Shown: positions 10,735 through 23,179 of the stretch, in pieces
Layout of the letters: every line of letters starts with the position of its first letter
Position numbering within the stretch: position 1 is the first letter of the stretch
Assembly: GCA_030549775.1 (NCBI GenBank)
Contig: CM060173.1
Span: 35,972,110 to 36,036,109 of the forward strand
DNA: 64,000 bases
From: Tamarix chinensis
Taxonomy: Eukaryota; Streptophyta; Magnoliopsida; Caryophyllales; Tamaricaceae
Direction of reading: 5' to 3'
Position numbers and translations under genes: made by a program
Notes under the pieces: generated by a model
Databases searched by the model: none
What the model was told of the DNA's origin: nothing
What the model saw: only the letters and a program-made list of their open reading frames with translations

Positions 10735-12120
10735 AGTAGTGTAATAAAGGGCAAAATGGTAATTTTGGAAGTAAGGGTAAAATGTTAAATTTTGGAAGCA
10801 AAGGGTAAAATGGTAAGTAAAAGGATAAAATTATAATTTGTAAGGAAAAGGAGTATTATGGTAATTTTGGAAGTAAAGGGTAGCGTGGTAAATTTGTAAG
10901 TAAAGGGCGAAATAGTAATTTTGAAGTAAAGAGAAATATAGTAATTTTATAAGTAAAGGGATAAAATGGTAATTTTATAAGTAAAAATGTATTATGGTAA
11001 TTTTGGAAGTAAAGGGTAAAATACTAATTTTAGAAGTAAAGGGAAAATAGAAATTCTATGAATAAAAGGATATTATAGTAAATTTGGAAGTAAGGGGTAA
11101 AATGGTAATTTTATAAGTAAATGACACTATGATAATTTTGGAAGTAAAGAGGTAAAATAGTAATTTATAAGGAAAAGGGGTAATCAGGTAAACTTGGAAG
11201 TAAAGGGTAGAATGATAATTTTGTAAATAAAAGGATATTATGGTAAACTTGGAAGTACAGGGGAAAATGGTAATTTTGTAACTAAAGGGATATAATGGTA
11301 ATTATGATAATGGAGAAGGGTAATTTGGTAATTTAACTAACTAAAGGGAAATTTGGTCATTATGATAATGATAAAGGGTAATTTGGTAATTATGATTATA
11401 GAGAAGGGCAATTGGATAGTTACGATAATAAAGAAGGGTAGCTTTGTAATTAAGATAATGGAGAAGGGTAATTTGGTGATTTAACCAACTAAAGGGTAAT
11501 TTAGTGAATATGATAACGGAGAAAGGTAATGTGGTAATTATGATAATGGATAAGGGTAATTTGGTAATTATGATAATAGAGAAAGGCAATTTGGTAATTT
11601 AACCAATTAAAGGGTAATTTGATAATTATGATAATGGAGAAGGGTAATTTGGTAATTACGATGATAGAGAAGGGCAATTTGGTCAATATGATAATGGAGA
11701 AGGGTAATTTAGTAATTATGATAATGGAGAAGAGTAATTTGGTACATATGATAATGGAGAAGGGCAATTTGATAATTTAACCAACTAAAGGGTAATTTGG
11801 TGATTATGATAACGGAAAAGGGTATTTTGGTATTTTTTATAATAGAGAAGGGTAATGTGGTAATATGACCTACCAAATGGCAATTTGGTAATTATAATAA
11901 ATTAGAAGGGTAATTGTTAATCTAACCAACCAAATGAGAAATATGATAAGTATAACAATTATAAAAGGTGATTGGCGACCTAATACGTATGGGAGATAAC
12001 TTGGTAACATAAACCAAGCAAGGGTTAATTTGGTAATTATGTAACATGAAGAGTAATATGGTAAATTGGCTAGTAAGGAAGGGATGACTTAATAATTATA
12101 CAACCAAGGGGTAAATTAGT
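10735..12120. repeat. Long minisatellite in LTR E
   Basis: Some 40 or more degenerate units of about 27-32 bp follow the pattern AAGGGTAATTTGGTAATT then ATGATAATGGAG. Early units have a GGAAGTAAAGGGTAAAATGG variant and later units the ATGATAATGGAGAAGGG variant, so the array evolved from one end to the other. Minus-strand frames that look like repetitive Ile/Thr/Leu proteins are read-throughs of this array. Confidence 0.85.
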
Positions 12121-12824
12121 AATTCGTGTCTAATATGTTGAGGGGATAATGGAGTTTCATAATAAGACTCAAGTAACGCTGAATATTAAGATAATGGTGT
12201 TTGACAATTAGTAAGTATCATGAGAACGAATCCTAAATCAGAATTAGACGAGATTATGATGGCCTTAATGATTCCTCTATGTTATCTTGGATAACCGTTT
12301 GAATAAGAAATACCTAATGATATCATAATGATAGAAAGTGAATAAGTATCTGATTGTTGTGCTTTTCGGGATCACCTTAATTAAGACACTAATACTTAAA
12401 GTGAAAGACCTCAAGATTGGGAATGGTGTCTCTTTAGGGGTCACTAACCTAAAGACGTGGTTTAGCCCACGATTATTCTGGTATTTGCTGGTATGCCTTT
12501 CTGCCCCAGCCAAGCTCTATATCTTACTCTATCTAGCTCTACAAACCTATTTAGAGGATATGCATATTTATAGATTAGGTGTCCTTGTTAGGAGGGTACT
12601 GAATAGCTTTATACACCAGTACGACCAGGGTACCTTTGCATCCCTGGATTGATGGTTGAAGGGTACTGAGTAGCTTGTATGCATCAATACGACCAATGTA
12701 TCTTTGTGTCTTGGGATCTTGATCTCCCGTCTGAAGCAAATAAATGGAATTGTTGTGCTGATTATGAAGGGAAAACACTAATCATGAAAATTGAAAGATT
12801 AATGAACCGGGCCCAGTTGAATTA

Positions 12825-13240
12825 AGATAATGAGTACCGGTCCATCGATTATAATAGTGGCCTAGGAGCGTGTTGCCCTAGAAGATGATTATGAGTACCG
12901 GTCTACCGGATATAATAGTGGCTCGAGAATGTTTAGCCTTGGATGATGTTCATGAGTACCGGTCTATCAGATATAATAGTAGCTCAAGAGCGTATTGCCC
13001 TAGATGATGTTCATATGTATTCCTGTCCACCGACGATAATAGTGGGGGTCCCAAGCTCAATGAAACCAATCATAGATGTGAATAAATTATGAAAAAATAC
13101 TAATCACTTTTAGTGGAACACCGTGTGAGTCGGGGCCAGACCGCTCCACCAATAAATAATAGTGGTCAAGAGCATTCTGCCCTGTATGTATTCCGGTCCA
13201 CCAGCTATAATAGTGAGGTTCCTGCACTCACATGGATATT
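12825..13240. repeat. CCGGTCTACCGG modules in LTR E
   Basis: At least five modules with a GTACCGGTCTACCGGATATAA-like core are followed by TAGTGGC and a GTTGCCCTAG spacer. The arrangement parallels the A-family modules and supports common ancestry of the A and E LTRs. Confidence 0.7.
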
Positions 13241-13844
13241 AAATCTAAGATATGCTTGAATAATGATGGACTAATGGCTTAAGGCCCAGAATTATTGATT
13301 GTACATTATGGCCTATTAATATTTGATAGAATTGTTAAGTATGTGATTATGGCATATGCATTTCTTATTATATATGTATATAGTTTTGTTTTATGTGTTG
13401 CTTTGCGGGCCTACTTTTAAGCGTATTTTAAAGGGTAACTCAGTACCATAGTACTGAAAGGTTCCATTCGTGGGAACTCTGCCAATTTAATGGGCAGTGT
13501 CCCTTACAGGTTAGTTTTAGGTGCTATTCAAGTGGCCATCAGGAACGAGCGTAAGGATTATCAGGACTTTTAGGGTTTCTCCCTTGCTCTTTTAATTTAT
13601 GGTTTAAATGTATTCCTTGTTCTTATAATCACCACTGGTGGATTCTAATCTTGTAAAGTGTATTATGCTACTCTAATTTAAACATGCTACTCTAATTTAA
13701 ACATGCTACTCTAATAGTTAGGAGTGAACTAGTCTAGTACTAAGTGTGGTGGTAATATACCCCCAATTCACAATTTGATATTTTGCTTCCGTTGTTTCTT
13801 TAATAAAACAAAAATTTTCAATAGTAAATTTTGGGGATGTTACA

Positions 13845-15640
13845 AAAAGTCATGGCAACATACACACACAATAAGATACTACACCCACCACAAGTGGTTA
13901 AAATACATCAAAGGGATTTTTCTCCAGGGATACAACACACACCACACATCGAGTGCACTTATCATGAGGACTAATACAAATCGGGATACCATGCCCACCA
14001 ATTGTGTTTAAAGTACATTTAGGGGACTTGTACTGGGATACCTCACCCACCACACCTTAACTACCTCCATCGCAAGGGCTAAAAAGGTGGGATACCAAAC
14101 CCGCCTACGTAATGAACAATACGAAGTGCCAAAGGGCTTGTACTAGGATATCTCACCGCCCCCTAAGCTAGACACTGATGCCATGTTAGCCTATTATAGT
14201 TTAATCCTATACCTTAAATATATGCACATACCACCCTACCTACCTTAATCCAATAGAGAAGAAAATATGTACTGAGTGAAAATATAAACCATAAGGTGAC
14301 CCACCCACTAACTCCTGGTTAGCAACCCTAAGAGTTGGGAAAAAAGTTAGAACAAAATATTATTCTATTATTAATAATTACCTTGTCACATATAACGTAT
14401 CACATATTAATTTCATTATTATCCAAATCGGGTGTTTCAAAGAAATAATGCTAAACACATCACATGACATATAATCTAAAGAGAAACACACTAAGAACAT
14501 GGAACCACAATAAGTAACAAATACCTTATTCATATTAAAGATAAGAATACCTTACCTTTAAGTAATTCTTCTAGCACCAAATACTCCTAACTTGATGGTT
14601 GTCTATAACACCTCAATTCCTATGAGAATTAAGAATAAAAACCATTAAAAATCCTTTTCAAAAATTAATACAAATTAAATAAGAAGGATGACAAGGAGAA
14701 GAAAAATAGAATAACACAATATTTTCTTATAGTTGAAACCCAAAACCAAAAATCCAAGGTCTTCAACCTTTCTCAAAACTTTAACCTTTCCTTACTTATG
14801 ATAAATAAGGCAGAGCTAAAGCAAAGATTAGGAGAAGAAAGAAGAGACAATACTGTTGATCAAAGGATAGGGAACAAGATGCAAGCCTTTGTTTTCCCGA
14901 TAGAGAAGAAGAAAGAGTAAAAGTGGATAATGCCTAACACTTGGGAAATTTTAATAAAGGAAAAGGGAGAGAATTAATAGATGTAGATGATAGGGAGTGA
15001 ATTGAATTAGGAATGGGGTTTATAAAAGGAAAGTGATGGTCAACATACCCAAGTAGGAGAGATGGAATCCTAACTTAGTTGAGTGTGGGCAGCCTATAGT
15101 GCAAGGAGATGAGGTGAAGGAGGTAAGGCGTGACCTAGAATAGACATGACAAAGGTTTGGTAGATTAGGAGAGTGGTGTAGAAAGTCAAACATATAGCCA
15201 TGGCGGCCAGAATAGAGAGAAAAGTGAAGCAGAAGAGAGAAGGTGAAATATGCCTCAAAAAGTATTTTGGGGGAAATTTTAGATAAACAAAATCATAGAG
15301 TGACCTACATAATGTAAATAACACATCCTAAAGCACCAAAATTTTCTCATTAGCACATATAGATTCTAATTAGAATTATTCATACACATTATCAAGAGAT
15401 TCAAATTAAAATTAGAAAAGGATCTGAAATTGCATAAAGAATAGTTATATGGTTTATCATGAAATAAAATTACTAGTTCCTGGACATACAGATCATTTGG
15501 TTAGGCAAACTAGTTACTCAATGCTCCTAATATACACAACTTTATTAAAATTTCAAGCCCTTTCCAAAACCAAAACTTATTTATTTTATATCAACATAAT
15601 TTTAAATACAGTTTGAAGGATCTTAGGATGGGTTATTACT
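13845..15640 (-). mobile_element. Right part of antisense LTR family B (B4)
   Basis: Sequence starting AAAAGTCATGG aligns with the interiors of B2 (about 23985) and B3 (about 44607). Shared blocks are GGGATACC...CCCACCACA, the CCAGTTAGCA-like stretch, the purine-rich tract and the end TTTGAAGGATCTTAGG. It ends near 15640 with GGTTATTACT, a decayed form of GGGTATTACA. The other part of this LTR would lie left of the window, beyond the A/E composite. Confidence 0.7.
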
Positions 15641-18600
15641 AAATATGTTCTTTCTACTAAATTAATCATGCACACGTGTATTATCAAATTATAAAAAAAA
15701 AGGTTTTATAGTTCAAAACATAAAACCTCATTTTAAAGGTTTAAATAGTGTTTTTAAGCTCTAGAAGTGTCGAGACCCCCTTAAGTAGGTTTATGTGCGT
15801 AGATCTTGAAACAACTACCTTATATGAAAAATAAAAACATTCAAAATAAACAACTAACTCAAAATATATTCCCACTTGATAAATGTCCACAAATTATTAT
15901 AATTAATAACTTATAATGACATATAATAAAACATATAACAAAATTATCAAAGCACATTCAAGTTCTATGTATTCATAGAAAAGTGAGGAGAAAAATTAAT
16001 AATATCATAGAAATATTTACAAAGAAAAAGGATTCAAAAAATGTGCACATGTTGAGGAAAACAACTTAGAGAAGATAAGAGTAAGAAGGATGGTTGGTAG
16101 TAGTAACGGATATGACTAGTGGAGAAGAACGAGGAAGAGTTGGAGGAAGCAATAATGGTGGAAGGATTTACAGAAGAAACAGTTCGTGCAATAGGTTTAT
16201 CTATGTGTTCATGTGAATGTGAGAAGTATAAATATCCCACTAGGTTAAAAGTAAATAATTTAGAAAGAAAAGCCTCGGTGAGATATATAGAGTGAAAAAA
16301 AATTGGATAAAAAAATATGATATAAAGATATAGATGGCAGTTCCACCCTGGAACCACCATTTATACCTTAAAAATTGGGTGGGGGAGGAACTCCCATTAA
16401 GGTATAGATGACTATTTTGGTTTACAACAACCATCTATACCCATCTCTATTACTTTTACACTATAGAAAATTATTCTAATTCCCCAACCACCATCATTCT
16501 ACTTATTTTTTTTGTCCTAGATTACTTATAGAGTTGTCCTAATTAAAATGATTATATATGTGTTGCCATCTATGTTTAATTTTGTAGTAGTATATAAGCC
16601 CACATCTTTCATAAAAGATATAAATACACATCTTAAAGAATATAAATACACATTTTAAAAAACATATGCATCCTAAAAAGATTACACATATTTTATAATA
16701 AAAATGCATATATTTTACAACAATAATACAATTTTTATATGTGGGAATTCTCTTAAAATAATAATATAATTTTTTATAAAATAGAGTACAAACAAATTTA
16801 TATAATATAATTTCTTCTTGTTAGATGTGTATTTTTACAACTATATATATAATACATATATTGAGTATAGTTGCATATAAGACAAAATAGGACCACATAC
16901 AAATTAGTAGGTATATATGATTATACCATACACGGATTAGGATGTACCTCTCTCCTATTTTAGCGGTCTCCTCTTCCCAAGGTATCATCTAACATCACAG
17001 AAAGAATAAAAATACATAATCACTCTAATCGGGTATAAGCGATTAAAATCAAATAAATAAATAACTAATTTAAAAAGGAAAATTTTAAAATCAACTATAT
17101 CAAGCTAAAACAAAATCAAATAAAATATAATAGAGGTAAAATCAATTAATAAAAGCTACCAAGGAATCCAGATCCATCACTATCTAATTATAATGAATAA
17201 TTAATTAATTACCTATTATTTTCAATTACTAGTTATGTGTCAATGGGAATATTTAACTAACACATTCTCTCGAGTTAGTCATATCATCAATTACTATCAT
17301 GTTATCTCTAGTCAAATGATTTAATATAATGATTTAGGTTCAATTAATTATTTATCATTTCCTATTGTTATACAAATTATGTAATTGTTATCACAACCCA
17401 TTCAATTACTATTTATACCATTTAACCTAAAGTAGATAATTAGCTCTTGCATCTTTTCTTAGCTCGTTAAACACTAATTAAAGTTGATCAGTCTGTTAAA
17501 TAGGCATAATCTAAAGCAATAGCATAAAACACATATCGGTATAAAATAAGGTTTTACTGTATCCTTAGCTTTTTATCCTCATCTTTATGCCATATTGTTC
17601 TTTCTTGAGCCTCCCTTATTTCTTCTTTTTCTCAATTTTCTAACTGGCACAATTTGTTTATGCTACCTCCTTCAGTAATTCTCCATTGTAGTGTGTATAT
17701 ATACACTATGTCTTCTAATTTTTTTAATTCTTTTTTTTACCACTTCTATCCCTTCTAAATTTTGTTTTCTGTTTGAAATTTTGGCCCACCAACAACACCT
17801 ATTTTGTTTCAAATTTATTTAGTTCTTTTTTCTATTCTTTTTCCAACTCGGCCAAACTTATATATATATATACTATTATTTTTTATTATTTGTTTATCTT
17901 TTAATCCTTTTTTTGTATCCTCGTGTATATACTATCAATTAGCACCTAACAATTAAAATTAAATAGATGTTAATTAACTTTCTAAAGTTATTTCAAATAA
18001 TTCTTCATTTGAGGATATAGTTTTAGTTAAACGTTTATGTAAAATTTTCACCTACATGCAATTATATTTAGAAAAAAAATACGAGAAATAGAAATTATAT
18101 ATCTCATTTTTATTTTTACGTAAAAGTGTGAATCACCTAAATCTGAATTTGTATGTGAAAGTTATAGTCAAAATATGACAAGCTATCAAAATCATACAAA
18201 AATCAACCTTCAGCCCAAAATTAATAAACTGCATGAGATTATTATAAATTAAGAAAATAATTAAAATAATATAAATAACCTACATATATTTCAAATAAAT
18301 TACCAAAATCTTAAATTAAAATAGTATAAAATTAATAAAAATATGTGTTCTTTAAGGAGTTGCTAGTCCTATAACAATTGGTAGCTTTTATACTCTATAG
18401 GTCCCTCTAAAACCTATAGGGAGTGTGCACACTTAAATATTAGGACACCATTGATGAAGCCACCATGGTAGGGTATCATTGGTAGAGAATTTGGAGAATG
18501 ATAAGAGGTAGATGTGTCATCCTTGGAAAAGCCTCTTAGTCTAGATTTTCATGAGTAATGGATTTGAGCTCCTATTGTTGATATGGCTATTTGTTGATTC

Positions 18601-18828
18601 CTAGCTGAGATATCTATGTATGTGATTTCCTTGCCGAGATGGATATAATTCTGATTATGCTATACATGTCTATTTGTAAAGAGACATGATGTCCGTATAT
18701 GAGTATTGAAATATGTTTAGTTTAATCACATGAAAACACTTATATGATCATGATTCAAATGATATTAATTATTTAGGGAATGCATATTAAAGATGCCTAT
18801 AGAATCTCCATGATTCCTGTTCATGTAT
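15641..18828. other. AT-rich gene-free DNA
   Basis: No supported gene. Notable parts are an inverted-repeat cluster at 16325-16450, (TA)n near 17860-17873, and antisense LTR-like stretches that cannot be assigned. The frames at 16034-16434 (minus) arise from the inverted-repeat cluster. The sequence before 18829 is not homologous to the flank after 21599. Confidence 0.5.
16325..16450. repeat. Inverted-repeat cluster around TATAGATGG
   Basis: TATAGATGGCAGTTCC is followed by its near-complement GGAACCACCATTTATA. GGTATAGATGACTATT is then followed by AACCATCTATACC. Such repeated hairpins resemble the subterminal regions of CACTA elements, and CACTATAGAAAATT occurs just after, at 16459. A complete element with a partner terminus and duplication could not be confirmed. 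Confidence 0.5.
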
Positions 18829-20919
18829 TGTAATACTCCTTATTTTTGAATGATGGTTGAATGAGAATTTTATAGAATTTTGGGCCTCTAATTTTGATTT
18901 AATGTTATGATTTGGTTTGGAATAAATTTTTATTTAAAATCATGTTGAAAAATAAATTTTATTGAGTTTTGTATACAAATCCATCGACTGGTTTCATGAA
19001 CCAATCAACAAGTTTGTCATTTCAACCAATTTAGAATCCTTGACCAAATTGATCAACTATTTGTGGGAAACCAATGAGCTAGTGGTTGAAAAGTCAACTA
19101 ATAGACCCAAACCCATTAACTGATTTGTTGAGTAGGTCATATTTCCGACCTTAATTTTTTTAGAAAATCCCTTGCACCAAATTGAAACCTTACCAACCCA
19201 TGCAAAATTCCCTAAGAGATTCATAGCCATTTTTATGATGCATTTAACCCAAAATAAATAGCCCCAATCATCCCTACATTTTATATTTCCTTTTAGCCAC
19301 CGAATTTCCATGAGTCTTGCATTCCTCTCCTCCTTCCACACTATGAGCCTTATCAATCTATTGTTACATACTCTTCTGATCCTGTCTCTAGCTCTTTCTT
19401 GTTTCAATTCACAAACAAGATAGAGTTAGATTCTAAGAAAAACTTGAGTAGCCCAATTTAACTCTTTCCCTATTTTTGGCCTCAAGTGGTATGTTCTAGT
19501 TATTTTTTGCTTTTATGATTTGAGATTGATATGATTTTGGAATAATGTCTGAATTTAAGGTTTTTGTTTAAGGTTTTCAAAGTTGAGAATTTCTATAGTT
19601 GGAATTTATGTTTAAGAGGATTTTTCCTACATCAAGTAATTAATTCTTGCTTCTCAAATGTTAAGAAAATGGTCCTACATGTTAGTGGTTATTTTTAGTT
19701 GATTTTTGCATGATCGCATTAAGAAATACAGTTGTGTATATGATTTAGATGCTTAAATAACATTACTTGAGTAAAAATCATGAAATGGGTAAAAGTAGGC
19801 TATGATGACCTCATGTTGAGAAATACATGTTAATTTGGTTGGAAATATGTTAGTTTATGTTGATACATATTATAACATGGCTAAAAAGAATTTATATGAA
19901 CGAATTTGCATAAAATTTGTGCTTTCATACTGTATTAGGGCAAAGTGATTGATAAGTTAGGTTAAACCATTCGACTGTTCTTAGAATAGTCGACTAATTG
20001 ACCTAACCCATCAACTGGTATACCTATAGAGACCTTGAGCTTACTCTATACTTAAACCATAGATTAGTTTGCAAAACTAATCTACTGGTCTATAAACATT
20101 TGACTAGTTTTTCCAAGTCGATCGATCCATATGAAGAAAGCATGGTTTGATTAAGTCAACCAAATCAACTAGTTGGTGCAACTAATCAATTGGTTGGGTA
20201 AGACAGATCGACAAGTTCAACTGGTTTTCTTAATTTATTTCTTTTAGTTCGATTATGCATTGAGATTATGATAGATACTATATCATAGTTATTAATAGGA
20301 TAAAATATATATATTATCATGGACTATTAGTCTAATTAAAAGATCAAAATGGATCATGAATTATGGTATAATCTATGAGTAGCAAATGGTTATTTAACTT
20401 ATCATAAGTGAGGCTTTTAGAAAAGAGTAATGAAACTCAGCTTAGAATGGAATTAAACATAATGTTGGATACAAATAACATTGTCTAAGGATAAATGGAA
20501 AACCCACATGGTTGGGACAAATGGAAAGGAAAAGATTAATATGGATTAACAAGGGAAGTTGACTTGCTTGCTTTTTATGGACCTTGTATGATCATTAATA
20601 AAATTGTTTACATCAGAGGAATCTAATGGGTTACATGCCCTAAATTATGTTTATGTATCCCCTTATTTTATTCTCATGTATTTGATAATGATTTGATCGA
20701 AAACCTTTTGGTTCCTCCAATGTTAACACTTTTAGATTTGCATAATTAAATTGTTATTTTTGTGCTTTTGAATGGTTTAGTCTTGTATCTAATATGTGGT
20801 AGGTGGTGGACGCCTATTATATGACAGGTACGATGGTACTACCCCATTTTTTAAAGGTATTTTTTTATTCATAATTGTTTTAATGAAATTTTTTGGTAGT
20901 GAAAAATGGGAGTATTGTA
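18829..20919 (+). mobile_element. B-related LTR in sense orientation (B1)
   Basis: It starts TGTAATACTCC and ends near GTGAAAAATGGGAGTATTGTA, a complementary pair of LTR ends. The interior carries the family-B phrases CCAATCAAC...GGTT repeated around 19000-19080 and 19960-20230. The flanks TGTAT and GATAT are not a clean target duplication, so the exact end is uncertain. No coding potential is supported. Confidence 0.55.
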
Positions 20920-21599
20920 GATATATTGAATCCTTTATGATTCTCTATTTTAATTTGAATATCACATAACATATTCGACATTATTTCTCCTCTATGTTGC
21001 TAGCTTGAAATTTCCATACATGGTTCATTATTAGCATGATTTAATATTAATTAGAATTGGTTTCCTAGAGTTGCCTTAAGGCTTATTATCCTTACTTATA
21101 CATGATTAAATTTCAATTTAAGCATGATGTTCTATGATGTGGTAATGTTTTGTGTTTGAATAGTGATTATGAGAGATAAATAGGTCTTAATCGATAGGAT
21201 CATTATACTAATACCACACCATCTCAGTCTGTGCAAATTATTTTGCTTGGCTATGCGGGGTTCAAAGTGTCCCTAGTTTGTTTGATAAGCATTTTCAATT
21301 TACATCCTTAGGATTCTATGTTCTTTTTTTTTTGCTATTGCAAAGCTTTGTTAGATCTCATTGATATTATATTTAATTTTGTATTGTTTTGTAAGTTTTG
21401 TATTAGACTTAGGCTAGGTGATGACCATACCTTACTCATGGGATATTAGTTTACTTTTTAACCTTGCACCTAACATATGTTAGGTATTAGTCTTACCTCT
21501 CTTATGTTGGATGTAGCACAAGAACCTTACATTTTCTATTTAGCTTCCAAAAAAATATCTTGGAAAAAAATAGCTAGTTATAAAAATATGGGTGTAACA
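20920..21599 (+). mobile_element. LTR 3' end (F)
   Basis: A stretch with an LTR-like terminus ends ATGGGTGTAACA at 21599. The sequence after it is homologous to the C LTR at 31119 onward. B1 lies directly to its left and may be nested inside it; the start of F was not identified. Confidence 0.4.
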
Positions 21600-23179
21600 A
21601 TGTTATAGGTGGAAATTTGTAGATGATTTTTCATATGCACCATGCTTTGATTTGAGTATATTCACGTGCTCTAATTTTTGGTTAAAAATCATAAAATTTT
21701 ATATATTGTTTATGTTCTTTATGATGTTCAAAATGTTCTTGGCAAATGATGCCCTAAGTGGGGTGTACTTAGTGACTAATTATGTTTATGATAATTATTT
21801 TCACTAAATTTAATAATCAACCTAAAAATGACCCTTTTAGTATAGTTAGGGGTCTATGATCAACCTTTAACCATCAGTCATTAACGTTGATCACATGAAT
21901 AGTTATTTCTCATAAATAGCAATTCTTGATAATAAAAAAAATTAAGTTTCTCGATGTCTATGAATGGTAATTTTATAAATAGTAAATGTTTCAAATATTG
22001 ATGTGGGACCTTATTTTGACACGGTAAACCTAATAATATCTGTAATTTTTTTTTAATTTTAGTTTAATGAAAAAAATAATTTTTTAGCATTTGTTCTCTC
22101 ATATGGGGTTATCTAAACCTATGAAGTGGGTTTCAAATCTTTTAATCATATTTTATCTTTTATGGCCTCAAATGTAATTCGTTGTGTTTGAAAGAAATTT
22201 TGTAGCTTATATGCCGTGTACATGGTTTTGTTTTGTTTAGCTTATGGCCTAATTTAATCTTATGAAGATTTCTCACCTTGATATTCTTTTAAATGGTTTT
22301 AACATTTGATGAGATGTGACTCATTTTATGTGATTGTGTTGTGGAGGTTATGGTTGAACGTCTAACCTTGGCTTTTCATGGCTAGTTATTTATGACCCTA
22401 AGTGGTTAAATTTGGTGGAGGACTTATGTGGCTATTATATGTGGACCTTTGTATTCCTAGGTAAATAATGGAATACTAATTACTAAATTTGAAGATCTCA
22501 ACTTGGGATCGGTTAATTTCTAAGGTTGGCAACCCTTAACATAAGGAAAGTGTGTTCAATTTGGTTTGGTCTCACCAACATACCTTAATGCCTCGGTAAT
22601 AAGGCCCTATCCTACTCTATATAATACCAACGAGCCCATAGAGGGCATTATTAATTAATGATTAGGTGATTGAGGATGGGAGAGTATTGTGTTGCATTAT
22701 GTATGCCAGTATGACTAATGTATCATAATGTCCTTAGGTTACATGGATTGAGGGTGCTAGTAGTATTTGGTTCCATGACTAGTGTATTTTAGTTTCTCTA
22801 GATTACATGGTCCGGATCCCTCTCAAATAATGAATAAAATTAATTTGAGTGTGTTTTTTGGTTTACTTGCTGAGCTAGTTTTCTATATTAGGTCAGCTAG
22901 TGAATTTAGATTTTTTATGCTTGTTAAGATGTGGTGACTATCTATATTAGGTCAACTAATGGTTTTAGTCCACCTATGTTTATTGAGATGGGTTAGCTGG
23001 TTGTTTTCCACCTATGTTTGTTGTTTATGGTTATGATAATTACTTATATTATATTAGATAATGGTAGATAATCCACTTTATTTGAGTATAAGATTCATAC
23101 AGTTACGATAACATTTATGAGACAAACATGTGTGGATATGTCCATAGTTATTGTTGTGTACTATCATTATTATTATTAT
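21600..23179 (+). mobile_element. 5' LTR of gypsy element C, first visible part
   Basis: It aligns in the same order with the 3' LTR of C. The pair is 31119-31681 plus 41904-43121, with shared phrases such as GCATGCTTTGATTTG, GGGGTTATCTAA, AGTGGGTTTCA and GTTGTGGAGGTTATGG. It is interrupted at 23179 by B2 and resumes at 26605. About the first 1 kb found in the 3' LTR is missing. Confidence 0.7.

Larger units (their letters stand above)
10159..13844 (+). mobile_element. 3' part of LTR family E, related to A
   Basis: The segment shares the CCGGTC...ATAATAGTGG modules, the ACTCAGTACCATAGTACTGA block and the terminal pattern of A (ACTAAGTGTGGTGGTAAT, then TTTTGGGGATGTTACA ending at 13844). Its first 2.7 kb, including a long minisatellite, is unlike A. 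Its 5' end is absent, because it is joined directly to A-b at 10158. Immediately after 13844 the sequence enters the middle of a B LTR at AAAAGTCATGG, so an A/E composite was inserted into B. Confidence 0.65.

Noticed and set aside
11341..11767. Repetitive Ile/Thr/Leu/Pro/Phe minus-strand proteins
   Set aside because: Read-through of the E minisatellite.
10735..12120. Possible CRISPR-like repeat array
   Set aside because: Units are contiguous and degenerate, without unique spacers, in a plant nuclear context.
18829..21599. A single LTR covering the whole interval
   Set aside because: An internal LTR-type end at about 20919 pairs with the 18829 start, and the outer flanks are not homologous, so two adjoining or nested LTRs fit better; this remains uncertain.
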